Below are positions 1-12,795 of a stretch of DNA of 64,000 nt, one piece after another (the first letter of the stretch is position 1; each line of letters starts with the position of its first letter). Under the pieces are notes generated by a model that was given only the letters and a program-made list of their open reading frames with translations, had not been told where the DNA came from and searched no databases. Both the position numbers and the translations under genes were made by a program. The stretch spans positions 22,885,491 through 22,949,490 of the forward strand of contig OY743190.1 in NCBI GenBank assembly GCA_963555705.1, read 5' to 3'. The stretch is from Ligustrum vulgare. Taxonomy: Eukaryota > Streptophyta > Magnoliopsida > Lamiales > Oleaceae.

Positions 1-1240
1 TAAGTTATGCATAACATCATCATTTCTCATCTTATCTCATAAGAGATATTTTTGTCTCGTCTCATGCATCAAAGCATATAAATCACGTAATTTCACATAA
101 GACATACAATTATAATTTAAACTAATTAGTGGGGGCGAGTCTACCTCAAATCACGAGTTTGAAAGTTGAGCAAGAAAGTTCACATTGTTCTTCTAAATGT
201 CCAAGTGCCACGTCTAGCCAATATATAAAATAAATCTTAAAGTTGAATTTGAAATTCAAATGTTTTGAAACGAAAGAGTTTTAAAAGAAGAAATAAAAGC
301 TTTAGAGATTAATTTAGAAATCAAACATAGTTGGGATTTGAAAAGAGTTGAGATCAAAATAAATTATTTTGAAAAACTATTTGGCTTACTCGTATGTTTT
401 AAATATCTTCAGGGCTGATTATTAAATCTAGTGAAATCTAAGGTTGAAAATAATATATTTAAACTGTATGGACTGACTTACATAATTTTAAAACTAAGGG
501 GACCGAATTAAATAACTCTAGAAAACAGGGTCTAAAAATAACATGTTATAAAACTAGCGGAACTAAAATAGATACTTTTAAAAAACTTGAGCACTGAAAT
601 AAATGGTTTTGAAAGTGGAAGGACTGAAATTGACACATTTATAAAACTTGGGGCTTAAGCATTAAAATTTTAAAATACCAAAATATAATATATAGATAAA
701 AATTATCTCTCTCTCTTTCTCATTTTCGAACCAGAGTAGAGATGAGAGAGACGCGACTGGAGGGCTCAGGGGCGATGGTTTCGCCCTGCCAAATTCGACC
801 GCCAGCTGGGCCGGCGATGGTGACAACGTCGCCGTCACAAGGTGGCGACGAGCAGGTGCCAAATAAATCTGAAATGGGGCTCGATTTTTGAGTGAAACCG
901 AAAGTCGGTTATGGTTTTTCGACGAAGAATCCGGCCAATACAGGATGGCAGTCGAGGTAAGGTATTTGGGTTCTTGTTAAATTCTTGGTTTTGGGTTTTA
1001 TTTTGTGAATTTGGGTCCGATTGAAGTTGGGCAGTAGGTAGGTTTGATGATGTTGATGACGGTGGTGATGTTCATGATTTGATTGGGCGTTGAAGGTGGT
1101 GGCTTGGCAGCTTGGTGGTGGTTGGTGGATTCATAAATGGAGGTTTGGTTTGGGCGATGGAGGTGGCAGTTTGGCAGCGTGGGGATAGTGTTCGGGTTTG
1201 CAGAAATTGGGAGTTGGAGGCTGCGGCTTGGCAGATGTCT
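1..1240. repeat. LTR-like leader sequence, partial
   Basis: From about 400 to 660 the sequence repeats a loose phrase of the type 'aaa-act-(a/t)-ggggactgaaat' every 50-60 bases. This is commonly seen near the 5' side of long plant LTRs. It is followed at 720-1000 by a GC-richer stretch rich in gcgacg and ggcgatgg words and then by a G/T-rich stretch. No reading frame is credible. The retrotransposon origin is an inference from sequence style, since neither LTR end nor a second copy is in the window. It could also be the 5' leader of a lost gene. Confidence 0.25.
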
Positions 1241-2099
1241 ATACCCCTCTTCAATTACCATCAAACCATCCTCCCTTCGTGGCTGTGCTAAGGTGTTCAC
1301 AGGGCCTGATTACAAATTCTACTTCTGTTCCACTGTTATTTCTCCTGAATTTAAGCTCACACTTTGAAATCCAACCAATTGTTTTAAGTGACTTCGATTG
1401 CTGGGCCTATCATGTCTTGCAAATAGGAGAACTGGGTGTTTCCCGGAAACTTCCCCCGTGTTCTCGATTCCAACAACGACTGAGAACTTAGCTTTCTCAC
1501 AGATTTTTGTCCCCATATCGGGAACTGATAGGGAAAGAAGAGAACTTGAACTTTAAGTTGTTGGAGAATTTAACAATGTATTTAAATGGAGAGCGTTTGG
1601 AGTAGGAGAGACAAATTTGTAAGTGAAGGTTGAGTAGCTGAGCCCATAGCTGAACTTGAACACTTTTTCCTCTTTGTAGAAGCTATATGTGGGACTTGGA
1701 TATCCTGAGTATGGTTCAGGCCGCATTCACATGTCAATCATTGGTACACAGATGAAATCCTCTGGATACTACGTGACGGGTAATTTTCCTCCTGCATCAC
1801 AAAGGTTGTGTAAAATCAGTGTTTGACTTTCTCAATAAAAATTACCACCACAGAAAATAAGGCAAACAATAAAATAGAAGAGAAAACATAAGTTTACATG
1901 CATAGACAAGGAGAATCAATTCACTGATCAAAGTTACAAATTATGATTTTGTATTAGAGTTCAGAGCAATGGATGATATGTGCTTCAATCAAGCTATCAA
2001 AAGAGCTTACCTTGATTATGGTCGCAAATATGATTTCTACAAGTGCAATTCCTCTGGCTTCGCCTGGATAACCTGCCCACAAGATGCTTCCTACTTGTG
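1241..2099 (+). pseudogene. unrecognised exon-like fragments
   Basis: Three short stretches read like protein but lie in different frames without a joining ORF. Around 1280-1367 one frame gives a fragment ending TGPDYKFYFC..FKLTL. Around 1681-1785 another gives GLGYPEYGSGRIHMS. At 1969-2099 a third begins MDDMCFNQAIKRAYLDYG and stops at TGA. Intervening sequence could be introns (a gtaa follows the second fragment), so this may be a captured or decayed multi-exon gene on the plus strand. I do not recognise the family and infer no function. Confidence 0.2.
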
Positions 2100-3237
2100 A
2101 ATTATATTTTGCAAAAGAAACATCAACAAGACCTCCACAAACCAGCTCAAGAACAACCAGCTACTTTGCATGAACTTTATGAACGATGTCCACAAACATG
2201 AACTACCCCACAAGATTTGAACTTTATGAACGACATCCAAATCCAAATCAGCAAATTCACTTAATTTAACAAAAATCCATAAAATCGTCCACATCGGCAA
2301 ATACACATAATTTAATGAAAACCCATAAAATCACTTACTGTACTAGCAAAAACTCATCCCCTGACAATTAGTTCACCTGAAGAGTAATTGAAGAGGGAGT
2401 TATGGATCCAAGTGCAAACGTATTTTATTGGGAGAATGGATGGTTAAGAAATGGGTCCCGAACAGGAGTTTTGTTTGAGTAGAGAGGGGAAAAAATGGTT
2501 ATTATGCGCTTTTCACCTTGAGTCTTGCCAATTAACATGACTTGCGAGATCCTAACTGCTTCTTTTCCTCTTTCTCCATTATCTGCAAGAGGATTAGCAT
2601 GGCAGGTCTTAGTTCTCGGACTGCCCCTCATCTTGCAGATGCAATACATGCTGCAATTTCCAATGTTGCATGCATAATAAGCTCCATTCAAGCAACTTTA
2701 GCTTCAATAGGCATGGTTTTATTTAGTAAGAATAATCTGTAATGGAATTTGCTATTTTAGCATGACCATGGATTTATCTGGCTTTTGTCTAATTTTGTTT
2801 CTCTATGAGCTGGCAAACTAAAAGAAACTTATCATATTTCGTAGTATCAATGCTTGCTATTTGAGATTAATGACATCATAACTGGGTTGCAATACTAAAT
2901 TGATGCCCTCCAAACTTGCTTGTGGATATTAAGCCTCTGTTTGTTCAAGTTTCTGAAGTTCATTCATTTAATACTCCACATATAAAATTGCATGTATTCT
3001 TCAGAATAATATAGGGAGATGTAAAACAATGTCAAAAGAAACCATTAGAATTTTTTCCTTTCTAAGAATGTTAGATATGTTGGTGAAAAGTTTCGAGGAT
3101 GACTCTCCAAAAATTTTGAGGGAAAGATAAGCTATGTAAATGAGCAAATTCTGGATGAGTGAACTTGCAGATTTCAACCATCGAATAAGGCGAATACAAA
3201 TATTCACAAAATCCTAGGAATTTCTCCTAATGAAAGC
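2100..3237. other. AT-rich intergenic stretch, no supported gene
   Basis: Short frames exist on both strands around 2425-2742, but none shows a recognisable domain, splice context or biased codon use. A phrase 'aaatccataaaatc' recurs loosely at 2270-2330. I see no transposon ends here. Confidence 0.4.
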
Positions 3238-3777
3238 TTAAACAAAGACAAAAACTGAACTTTTTATACCAGAGGGCCTATACTCCTCAGAAAAGAAATC
3301 CTCAGTCTCATCATATTCGTTGCACCAGGTATTCTTCTTGGGCTTTATCTTTTCCTCCTTAACCTTTGATCCGTGCCGGAGCCTTTTGTAAACTCGAGGC
3401 CGGTCCGGGACATCGACCTCCTCTTTGATTGGCTGGAGATTGGAAGTGGTGAATGGAAATGCAACTCGTTGGGGTGCTAGGTCAGGTCCAAGACCCGAGT
3501 CGAGGTCAAAATCAAGCCCTAGGGCGATGGAGGCTCGAAACCAAAATCCGCCATACGGGGGAACAACCAAGCAAGCTAGGAGTCCTAGCGATAAGCAGCT
3601 GTCCTTAGTTAGAAAAAGATTGAAAATAAGACCTAAAGGGAATCGGTGGGCTTGGGATGCTTGTTTTGAAGGTGAAATCAGAGGGAATGGTTCCGGTGTC
3701 AGTGGTGTCGTTGGAGTCAGTGCGGCCGGAGGCAACCCGCCGGAGAATGTCACATGTGAGGAAAAATAGTCAATCAA
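3238..3777 (-). pseudogene. possible gene fragment in a GC-rich island, unrecognised
   Basis: A minus-strand frame without stops spans about 540 bases and ends in an acidic, charged tail (NEYDETEDFFSEEY, then a stop near 3238). Before the tail is a lysine-rich run (KVKEEKIKPKK). The interval is clearly more GC-rich than its surroundings, as plant exons often are. The opposite strand has a 114-codon frame over the same bases (3425-3769), so the coding strand is not certain. I do not recognise a family on either strand. It may be a terminal exon or a remnant. Confidence 0.3.
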
Positions 3778-6013
3778 TCTACAAAGTATATGAGTACACG
3801 TTAATATGCAAGTTTAAATCAAACAGAGTAAATTGTGTAAAATAACTTCCAACTATCTGCATGTAACCTGGAACATGCATTTTCCACTACGTGAAAACTA
3901 CTTAAAATCCCAAGGAATTCGTAAACTAACTTCCGGAACTTGTAAAATTTAAAATCTGTGAATTTCAAAATCAGAATCTTTGACAATTGAGATTCTGGTC
4001 AAAATTAGTTGGCCAGAATCTCAGTTATCTTTAGTAATATATATAGATAGATAGATTTCCCATCTTTGTACGTGTTTCTCTTGTGCATTGATCTCTTTCC
4101 CCCTCTTTCCCAAGCAATATTTTTCTTTGTTTTCCCCTTTTTCTTATTAGTACGATAACTTATGTCAAGAAATTGCAAGTTATTGTTCCATGCATGAAAT
4201 ATCAATCTTGGTGGAGAACTGATGGTGTTTATTGTCTATTAAATTCCTTTTCAAGTCGATTTCTATTTTTTTTTTTTTTTTTGAATTTTCTCCCTTTTTT
4301 TTTGGTTTTATAGTCACAACTTCACAAGGTTTCCTTTCAATTTCAGGCTTAAATTTTGAAGTAGAGTACTATTTGTTGAAGGGCTGATCATTTTGAATCA
4401 TTATTAATTATTCAATTTGCAAGGTATTCCCCACTTCAATTTTTTTTGCGAAATTGCTGTGGAATGAGAAAATATTTACACAAATGTGGGTATAACATGG
4501 AGAGACTTGTAGATTTTGCTGCATGAGGTGAATGTTTTACTGATTGGATTTTTATTTGTTTTTAAAACAGCAAAACCTATCCCCACTTAGATTTACTATT
4601 CGATGTACTCATTCGGCTAAATTGTGTGCCCTTGTATATTAGGTGTAATAATCTTTTAAAATTAAATGTTAATTTTCTTTGTATATTTATTAATGTTTTT
4701 ATAAATGCATGAGAATCAATTGCACTCGATAATAGAGAAACCTTTATTCTTTTTCAATAGGTTCAACAATTGTATATCACCAATGAGAACAACCAATACT
4801 TTCTATGTTGTATTATTCATATAAACAATAGCAATATCTTAGAAATTTTAGAGTTTGAGAAATTAACTGTACATAACTGTCAACTTTTTTGTGAGCTCTG
4901 CAAGAACTTTTGAATGCTCCTCAACTATTAATAATATTACATATCGTTTTTGTGTATTCTCCGTGTTTACATTCTATTCACAAAATATGGAATCTCAGAT
5001 GAATCAAACATTAAAAAACGGCCTACTAGCATGCAACGCACGCTGCCCCCACTTGTACTAATATAAAAGAGCCTTGAATGATAGGATCTAAATGAGAAGG
5101 TCTCTCCTTTTTGCTAACTTCTCACAAATTTTTCTTATATTTTATTTCTGCTTTTACCAAGATTTTACAGTTTGCATTGAAACTTCGCGAGAAAGTGTAA
5201 CGTATAGTTGTCTATTAAAGGATATAAGTTCTGGGAAGTATTTTCCAACAATATACATTATTTATTCTTAAGCCTTATTAATGATCATTGCAAAAGTATT
5301 GACATACTGAAAATTGTTTATTTTGAATTTGAATGAATATCCTTAATCTTTGCTGGAGTTAATAGAATACATGGACGAGTTGAAGCTGACAACTTCTACA
5401 CCTCCATGAAATAGCTCAATTATTTTGTTATTGAGTTAGTCAACATACTTATTTTTCTGTTGAAAAGTTTTCATGTTGTATCACATAATCATTAGAAATT
5501 GTGTATAATTGTCCATGTTTGAGAGCTATTATTTCAAAATAATGTTGTTTGTAATAGTAAATTTTGGAGAATGTGTAGTTAAAAATTAAGGAATCTTTTG
5601 AATTTATATGTAGATTATTTTATTGGTAAAATATGATATTGAAAATTAGTTTTAAAAAAACGGGGTTTCAAATAATAGGTACCCAAATAGGGGCTTAATA
5701 ACATTGCATATTGGTAGATAATAAATAAATAAACGTAATGAATTATGTTATTAATTAATAAGGATGTTATTGGGTAAGGATTTATGGTATTGATTCTCAT
5801 TGTTGTGTTGATTTGATATAAAAGCCAATGAAACATTACAAAATGTCATATGATTATTAATTCAAAAATTAATTTATATTAACTTAGTGTAATGCAATTG
5901 TATTAGTAACTATATTGTATTTAAGAGTAAATTAAAATTTGTAATTTTTTTTTTCATGCAACCTATGAAAATTAGTCAAGGATTAATGAAATTGTAACAT
6001 TTTGGATCGAAGA

Positions 6014-6046
<33 letters not shown>

Positions 6047-7467
6047 TAATAATATGAAATTATACCATTGTAAAATGTTGATAGTATATTTATAAAGCTA
6101 CATAAATGAAAGAGTATATAATATGAAATTATATTATAACAATGTAAACTTTTAAATAATAAATTAATGTCATAAATTATTTAATGTTATTAAATTAGGG
6201 TAAGGATATAGTGGGCATATATTTATTTATACGAGGGTAAAAAAAGTATTTAAAAGATTCTCCTTCTTCCATCATTTGTATATATTGTAGATGTAGATTT
6301 TCAAGGCATAAATTGAACATATTGATATTTAGTTATTTTATAACCAAATATTTACTAGACTATGAAATATTCCTATTGACGACCCATAAGCACCTCAAGG
6401 ACTGAGCAAATTGTTTGAAAAATTGAAATTTAGGTGCATCCTTAATAATGTTCATCATATTAATATAAGCTTGAGACTACTTCATGGGACGAAGACGAAA
6501 AAATTATTCCTAAAAAAAATTCTTCTAAAATCAAAAATGTGTCCAAGGTCTAATGCAAGCCCTAATGTACACTCTATGCAATATAAATTGAAAAACAAAG
6601 TTTAAGAGTAGAAGTCGGGTTACCACCTTTTAGTTCTTGATTTATAGTCACAAGTTTGACTTTGGGCAATAAATTTTTTTATAACACTTAGGCTAATGTT
6701 TTGGATGTCTTGTTTAGCTCTCTTAATTTGTCTTTGCATCACACTTTGCACGTCCTTCAAGATCTTACTTTGACCCCTTGAATATGCATGTTATGCATTT
6801 CCTAAATTACAAGATTCAAACTCAACAAAGAATACTTCAATCTCCCGATCGATTTTAATCACAATATATCAATAAAGTTGGAGGTTTGTATGCGAATTCC
6901 ACATTTTTAATACCACTAATTATTTTGGCTCCATCATGATTACTTCCTGGATTTCTATCCAAAATTATTTGGTCTTCAACCCTTTTTGTATTTTTGCATA
7001 ACAAAGACATTATCCACAAGCATGTGAGTGTCATCTTCTTCTTCATTAAGATCTTCGAAGATAGCTTTACTAATTTCTGGAGTGGCCAATAAAAAGCAAT
7101 TTTTTGTATAATGCAATGCACTACAATATTCAGAAGTTGGTCTATTTTTGTCATAAACAATAGATGAAATATTTAATCCCTCTGGCACGCCATATACTTA
7201 TCAAGTAATAGATGTGAAGTGTATCCCAGTTATTTATGTTGTTGACTAAAGAAAAAATAGCCCATGAGCATACAAATTCATCTAAGTCGGGATCAATTGT
7301 TGCAAAATTTTAACTACTCTCTTGCTTTTTTCGTTCTCTATCAATGAAACAAAATATGACAAATAGATCACAAGAAAAAGGAAAAAAATGATTAGAGATT
7401 AATCCAAATTAATATCAAATAAGAATAGTCTCCGAAAATAACGTCAAAAACTTCTTGTTGAAAATCA
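3778..7467. other. AT-rich intergenic region with traces of a degenerate repeat
   Basis: No supported gene. At 6600-7200 the minus strand has short coding-like runs, for example EEEDDTHMLVDNVFV from a frame ending near 6976, and KILKDVQSVMQRQIKRAK near 6720-6770. They sit in different frames with stops between them. They look like the remains of a transposon-associated protein, possibly of CACTA type, but I cannot confirm this. The rest is homopolymer-rich DNA. Confidence 0.35.
6016..6044. repeat. (TG)n microsatellite
   Basis: An uninterrupted GT dinucleotide tract of about 14 units. Confidence 0.95.
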
Positions 7468-9140
7468 TTGCAAGTACACAATAGTAAAACAAATAGTAAA
7501 GTGGACTGAAAGAGTCCAAATTATCGTACCACAAAATTCTTTTTATTTAAATATTAGCTTTGATTAAACAAGTACTACACTAATGAATAACACAAGTATT
7601 GATTTTTGTTTAATCTACTAAAATGTATAAGCATATAATTATGAAATCTACTTATTATGCGAAGATCAAGAATTAGATTTTTCTTATGAAGCAAAAGTGT
7701 TGAAAACTCACGATTTTACCCTATTTATCTTATTCAATATCTCATCCCAAGTTTTCTTCCTAAAGTAGTATTTGATCGAATTCACAATTATATCTAATTT
7801 TCTCCTCTCGAGTTTAAATTAGTTCTACCGAATTAGATCAACCACATATCTCTATATTGGGTCAGAGTAAGCCCTAATTAAGTACATTCAATGACTGAAA
7901 TTCATGTAATGATCATAACAATCAAACCATGTATCTCTATCCTTTGTTAAATTGTCGAAATTTGTTACGTAGACTAGATATGTAACTCAGCGCTCGACTA
8001 GTTACAACCCACTAATCAATGAACTAGTGATAAGGTAATTCATGCATTAAGATAAAAAATAAATCAATTCTTCTATATGAACATTTTTTGAGACATGTCG
8101 AGGTCATACATCGACATTGGGTGATGAAAAGGTAGATCGTATACTTGATCACATGTACGCATTTTCATCATCCAACCAAGAGTCGCTACATTGACAATGT
8201 CCCATTTTAATGTCCCACAAAAATGTCTACATAGAATTATTGAAAATAAATTCAATACATATGATTAAAGCAAAAAACTTGATCAGAATTGAAATTGAAA
8301 TGATCAAATTAGGTTACATCGTTCGTCCTAACAATTAAATTAGTTACACATGATAAAAGAAAGATGAGAAGTCATTAGAATTGAACACATCACCAGTTTT
8401 TTAAAATTCAATCCAAAAGAGGTAGGAGTTCTTGCACTAAGATACAATCTCCAACTCAAGCCCTAGGTTTATTGATTATGTTCTTGAATTTATCTCCCAT
8501 TTGATGTGTGTGATGTGACGTAATTGATCCCCTATTTTCTTGCTTCCTTTGTTTATATAAGGTGAAATTAGGTCAATAATCACATTTAAATTGGGTTCCA
8601 AAAGAGTTCCAATCAAATAAAGGAGAGTTGTATTCGTGTCGCGCATGGTTATATCTTTGTGCAGCTGTTAGTATGTTTATCATATATTTCTCTTCCTTTA
8701 TCCAATTGAAGTGATCCAAAGTGCATTGAAAAGATAACTAAAATTGCTACAGTTATCCTTCAAATACTGTTTTTCAATTCGAACTTTTTCTATCCCAAAA
8801 ATGGGTCTCAATATCCTATTAACTTGTGTGGTTCTGTTATCGCCTTTTCAAGTACAACTTTGATCCATTAGCTTCTAATATCATTCAGTTGATTAGATAT
8901 GATCTTCAATCATTATTTATTGGTTTGAATCAATTAATGAATATTTACAGATCAGTCCCCACTTTGACAATTTTGCACGATTTTTATAATTTTTCTTCGT
9001 TTAGCCTCCAAACACACTTCGAGTTTTACCTAAAACAATAATTAAAAAAAAAAATACACAATTAAGCAATATCAAATTCTAAAGTACTCACAATTATCCA
9101 AATTTATTTTCAAGATAAATATACAGAATTGTACTTATCA
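7468..9140. mobile_element. non-autonomous repeat with weak TTGCAAGTACA / TGATAAGTACA ends
   Basis: The block opens with TTGCAAGTACACAATAG and closes with GTACTTATCA, whose complement TGATAAGTAC resembles the opening. The insert at 29182-30798 has a similar layout (opens TTGTCGCAATGCAC, closes GCACTTATCA), so the two are likely relatives. Part of this block (7787-8345) is also similar, in inverted orientation, to 16870-17206. No coding sequence is evident. I could not find a convincing target-site duplication here, so the exact ends and the superfamily remain uncertain. Confidence 0.4.
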
Positions 9141-9710
9141 ACGGATAAACAAGAAAAACAAATAATTTTATACATATATAGTTGATGTGATGTTGAAGAG
9201 TAAAATGGAAAATAGGAAAAAATATTGTAGATTGAGGTATTGAGGATCTTTAAAAGAAGAAAGCAGGATATGAAATACAAACATACCCTTGTCTAATTAT
9301 ATATTATTATAAATCAAAAAAGAAAGATAAAATCTATACACCACAATTGTGAGTCCCCTTCAAACCCCAAACTCGATGCTCTTATCACTCTCCCAAACTC
9401 ATGCTCTTCGTCAGAATATTATCATTCTCCTCTCTCTCAAACAACTTTTCTAATTTCTGTCTCTACAACTAAAGAAATGGGGAAGATCAACATAACTTTA
9501 CTTCTGAACAATTACACAGCACTGTAGCAATTATTGAAATTCTGAACAGTTAAAATAAGCTCCCTTTGACCACTGCAACAAGCCATAATAGAAAACTTAT
9601 AGAAGGTAGAAACAACCACCAGCATCAACAGCAGCCCCTATTTTTTTCCTAAATAGTACTCATTGGCAACATTTTGAGCGCTGGTGCGGCTAAAACCAAG
9701 AAGGGTTATG
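9141..9710. other. intergenic, nothing recognised
   Basis: AT-rich sequence with short CT-rich patches at 9400-9470. No gene, RNA or transposon end is visible. Confidence 0.4.
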
Positions 9711-9816
9711 CTACTTGCACCCCAAGTGTGATCCCAACCTTGCCCCCTACTCACATGGGGGGCGGGGCCCGCTCATCAGGGGTGCAAGGTTGGGGTCACA
9801 GTTGGGGTTCAAATAG
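9711..9816. mobile_element. small fold-back MITE
   Basis: An imperfect palindrome of 106 bases. The left arm reads CTACTTGCACCCCAAGTG. The complement of the right end reads CTATTTGAACCCCAAC, and the inner arms (CCCAACCTTGCCCCC against GGGGTGCAAGGTTGGGG) also pair. The element at 60498-60620 has matching ends (CTACATGTACTTAC / CTATTTGTACTCAC) and appears to belong to the same family. No target duplication is obvious. Confidence 0.6.
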
Positions 9817-11122
9817 AATTTTCCAACCAAGAATATATTGAATTGTTTGATTCCACCATATCAACACCGTTGAATTCTTGAGTAGTGAAGATTGGGGGAC
9901 AAGAAAAATAACAACGAAAATATTACAGTCATTAAACTCAGTTATGATTACTTCAAAACCCGGAGTATTGCAGATATCCATGAGGGCTTTTGGTGGGTAG
10001 AGGCGGAAGGGTTTGTTGTGTAAGTAGAAATTAGTGAGAGATTTTCTCAAAAAAACAATTAGTGAGATAAAATTAAAAGGTTGATTATGTCATTTTATTA
10101 ATATCTATTTTTGTAAACAATGAATATTTTAAAAATGTGGTGTATAAAATAAATTTTGTGGTGGTAGTATAACTACACTTTTTAAAATCTACTTGTTTAT
10201 ATGAGTATATATTGTAAATTAAAAAGTGAAATTGTAAACGTAGAATTTTAGACATAATAAAGAATTGGATTATGAGCTCCATTCTAGATTTTTGATCTAA
10301 TTATAATTACAAAGCAATGAGAACAACGGGATGGGACCTTTGAAAGAAACTAGTCGAGATGAAAGCCCTATAAACAAAATATTGATTGAAAGAGCAAATA
10401 ATCGTCTGCGGAAACTTTTTTTACTTTTTTTCTGAGTTGCTAATCTAAACTTGAATAAAGGAAACAACAAAATGAAAATTTATTAGAATATTCTAAAAAA
10501 CTGTGTCTTGAAAATATTAGTTATTTAAATTAAATATTTTTAATCCTTTTACTCGACAAAATCTATGGAATGGACATAATTATTACCTCCAATGACAAAT
10601 GTCTATTCCAATATTGTAATACTTATAACCTTGAAAGAATCATAGGCTAGGATATTGTCAAGAATGTCACACTCAAATAATTCTTGTTACTTCATCAGAC
10701 ACATCCAAAGAGGAGCATATATAGTTACTAATACTAATAACTCCGACCCAACATCAGCAATATAAATTTGTGTAATTTTCTACTCATGCATAATTATTAT
10801 AGGTCAAGTCAAGGTGATAGTTCTATTCAACATCGAGAGGAAGATTTGGGTCGAGCTATGTCGATGTAGAGCCAAATTATCGACTCTGAAAAACTAGCAG
10901 GTGGTCCATTTTGCAGTGAGGGTCGAGGAAACATTAATATATTTCAGGATCTAATTGTCCGTTTTCTTGATCTTCTCCTGATTATTGTTCCAACTCACTG
11001 ATTAATTTGTATAACCATCGAGGTACTTTTTTACTGATTTCTTTTCTTCCTTCTTCTTCGTCTGAAAATACAGAAAGAACCCTCGAATTAAAATTCGATC
11101 TTGATTCTTTACCAAATAGAAC
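9817..11122. other. intergenic region upstream of the membrane-protein gene
   Basis: Mostly AT-rich. A minus-strand frame at 9796-10050 includes a plausible run (FRLYPPKALMDICNTPGFEV) that might be an isolated exon, but it has no partner and no recognised family. The promoter of the downstream gene presumably lies here, although I cannot single out a TATA box with confidence. Confidence 0.35.
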
Positions 11123-11455
11123 ATGAGAGGGCCATCACCACTAATCCCTTCACTAATGCTAGTGGCAATGACTCTGGTTATCTTTTGGCCGACGACCCTA
11201 TATCTAACTAAAGGCATGCTATTAATTCTATTTCAAACGGGTGGTGACGAAGATGGTGGCGCAACCACTTTCGTAATGCTACTTATTCCTATGATAATAT
11301 TATTGTTAATACATCTCCTTTCAACATTATATCCCACCCTAAATATTCCTTCCGCTGCTAACAGTGGCTCCTCCCATGATGCAGCAGAAGGGTTCGGGTT
11401 TGGAACCGTACTTTTAGTTGTGCTCTTCTTTGTCCTGTATAGCCTAACTTGGTGA
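11123..11455 (+). CDS. small plant multi-pass membrane protein, 110 aa
   Basis: A complete single-exon frame from ATG to TGA. The protein has three clear hydrophobic segments, at about residues 8-32 (IPSLMLVAMTLVIFWPTTLY), 50-68 (a run of M, L and I) and 93-108 (TVLLVVLFFVLYSL). They are separated by a short acidic loop (GGDEDGG) and a Ser/Gly-rich loop (SAANSGSSHDAAEGFGFG). The pattern resembles short uncharacterised plant transmembrane proteins with a WP..LYLTKG motif followed by FGFGT near the last segment. That resemblance is recalled, not searched. No cleavable signal peptide is obvious, and the first segment probably acts as an anchor. It is the only uninterrupted gene-like frame in the surrounding 10 kb and is not inside a recognised transposon, which argues that it is a host gene. 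Function unknown. Confidence 0.65.
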   Translation: MRGPSPLIPSLMLVAMTLVIFWPTTLYLTKGMLLILFQTGGDEDGGATTFVMLLIPMIILLLIHLLSTLYPTLNIPSAANSGSSHDAAEGFGFGTVLLVVLFFVLYSLTW

Positions 11456-11529
11456 TTATCAAAAGGATTAATTAGACTCTACACTAGTTCTTTCACTCCT
11501 TAAATAAATATATTATTTAGAAATTATTT

Positions 11530-12531
11530 AGAAAAATACCGGATCTTATGAGAGAGAGAGAGAGAGAGTATTATTTGATTGACCTCATTAATTAAGGAAC
11601 CTATTATTTAGGGATGTAGTTACCATTTATTTAGGAGATTAAATTAGGAATGTAATTGCATTTAAAATAAATTAATAATATGAAAATTACAATTATTAAA
11701 TTGGTTTAATAATATGGGAAGTCATCTTCTAGATCGGACGTGATATTACGAGCTATGTAATTTAGCCACTGTTCGGCAACTGTTATAAACAATAATGATT
11801 GATGTTATTTGTATTTTTTAGGTAAGATGTGTGATTAAAAATTGGAGAGAGAAAAGATGTGTGGTTAAAAATGTAGTTTGAAATCCGTGCTGATTATAAC
11901 AATAGATTCCCGAACACAGGCTTAATTAAAATCACATGCAATTTAACATACCTCGAACTGGCATTACATGAAATTTAATTGATAAAATCATATATCAACT
12001 TCAGAATTACATCTAATGTAATGTTTTACAAATATTAAGTAATTGCATGGAATGTAATATTACGAGCAACCCCAACATTTGCACTATGAATTACATTCGT
12101 TGTAATAATACATCTAGTGATACTTCAAAACTCTATGGATTCATGAGGCAAAATTACATGCACAATAGTCTTTCAATGAGTTTAAAATCACTTTATCTAC
12201 TACTACAAGCTTTGTAATGTAATTAAAATACCGTCATTTTGTGATGTTTGAAACACTGTAATGACAACATATATTATAGTACATTACACGACATGTAACA
12301 TTAATAGCAATAATGTAATATTACATAAAAATGACAGAGATTAATCAGTACACAAATATAGAAGGTGGGTAGTCTGCCATGAAAGGAAAAGTGGCTATAT
12401 TTCAGGATATTTGAAATTTCCTAATTTAATTAGCTAAATAATTGGTAATAATTTTCCTAAATAAAAGGATTTTTGGTTAATCATGTCAATCAAATATTAC
12501 ATTATCTCACTTCAAAATCCGGTATTTTTCT
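11530..12531. mobile_element. 1.0-kb element with long inverted repeats
   Basis: The left end begins AGAAAAATACCGGAT. The complement of the right end also begins AGAAAAATACCGGAT. Similarity continues inward for about 120-130 bases through TATTTGATTGAC, TTATTTAG and GATTAAATTAGGAA-type words. The interior is rich in repeated TGTAAT / ATTACA words and could fold further. Long arms and no coding capacity suggest a Mutator-type or fold-back non-autonomous element. Flanking nine-base words (left aaattattt, right aaagttatg) match only partly, so the superfamily is not fixed. A GA repeat interrupts the left arm. Confidence 0.6.
11550..11568. repeat. (GA)n microsatellite
   Basis: A pure AG dinucleotide run inside the left arm of the inverted-repeat element. 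It has no counterpart in the right arm, so it expanded after insertion. Confidence 0.9.
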
Positions 12532-12795
12532 AAAGTTATGACAAGAAATCCAGTAATATTACGAATAGTTTGAAAATTGGGTATTTTTCAATTACAGTAC
12601 ATTACATCTAGGTAGTTACGTAATTTTCCCTTATCAAAATGTCAGAATGAATTTTATGATTATAGTTTGGATTTCATTGATCTATTATCTTCGGTCTAGG
12701 CCCAATACCAAGCCCAGAATCAAGCTAATGCAATTACGTGGCGAAGTACAAAAAATTGCCTTGCGCGAGCATTTTGGGAAATTTACGTTTGGAGT

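Noticed and set aside
2425..2742. Overlapping frames on both strands
   Set aside because: No domain, no splice context, and neither strand is favoured.
6855..7188. Possible CACTA-associated protein on the minus strand
   Set aside because: Only short broken runs remain and I could not match a conserved motif with confidence; mentioned only as a trace.
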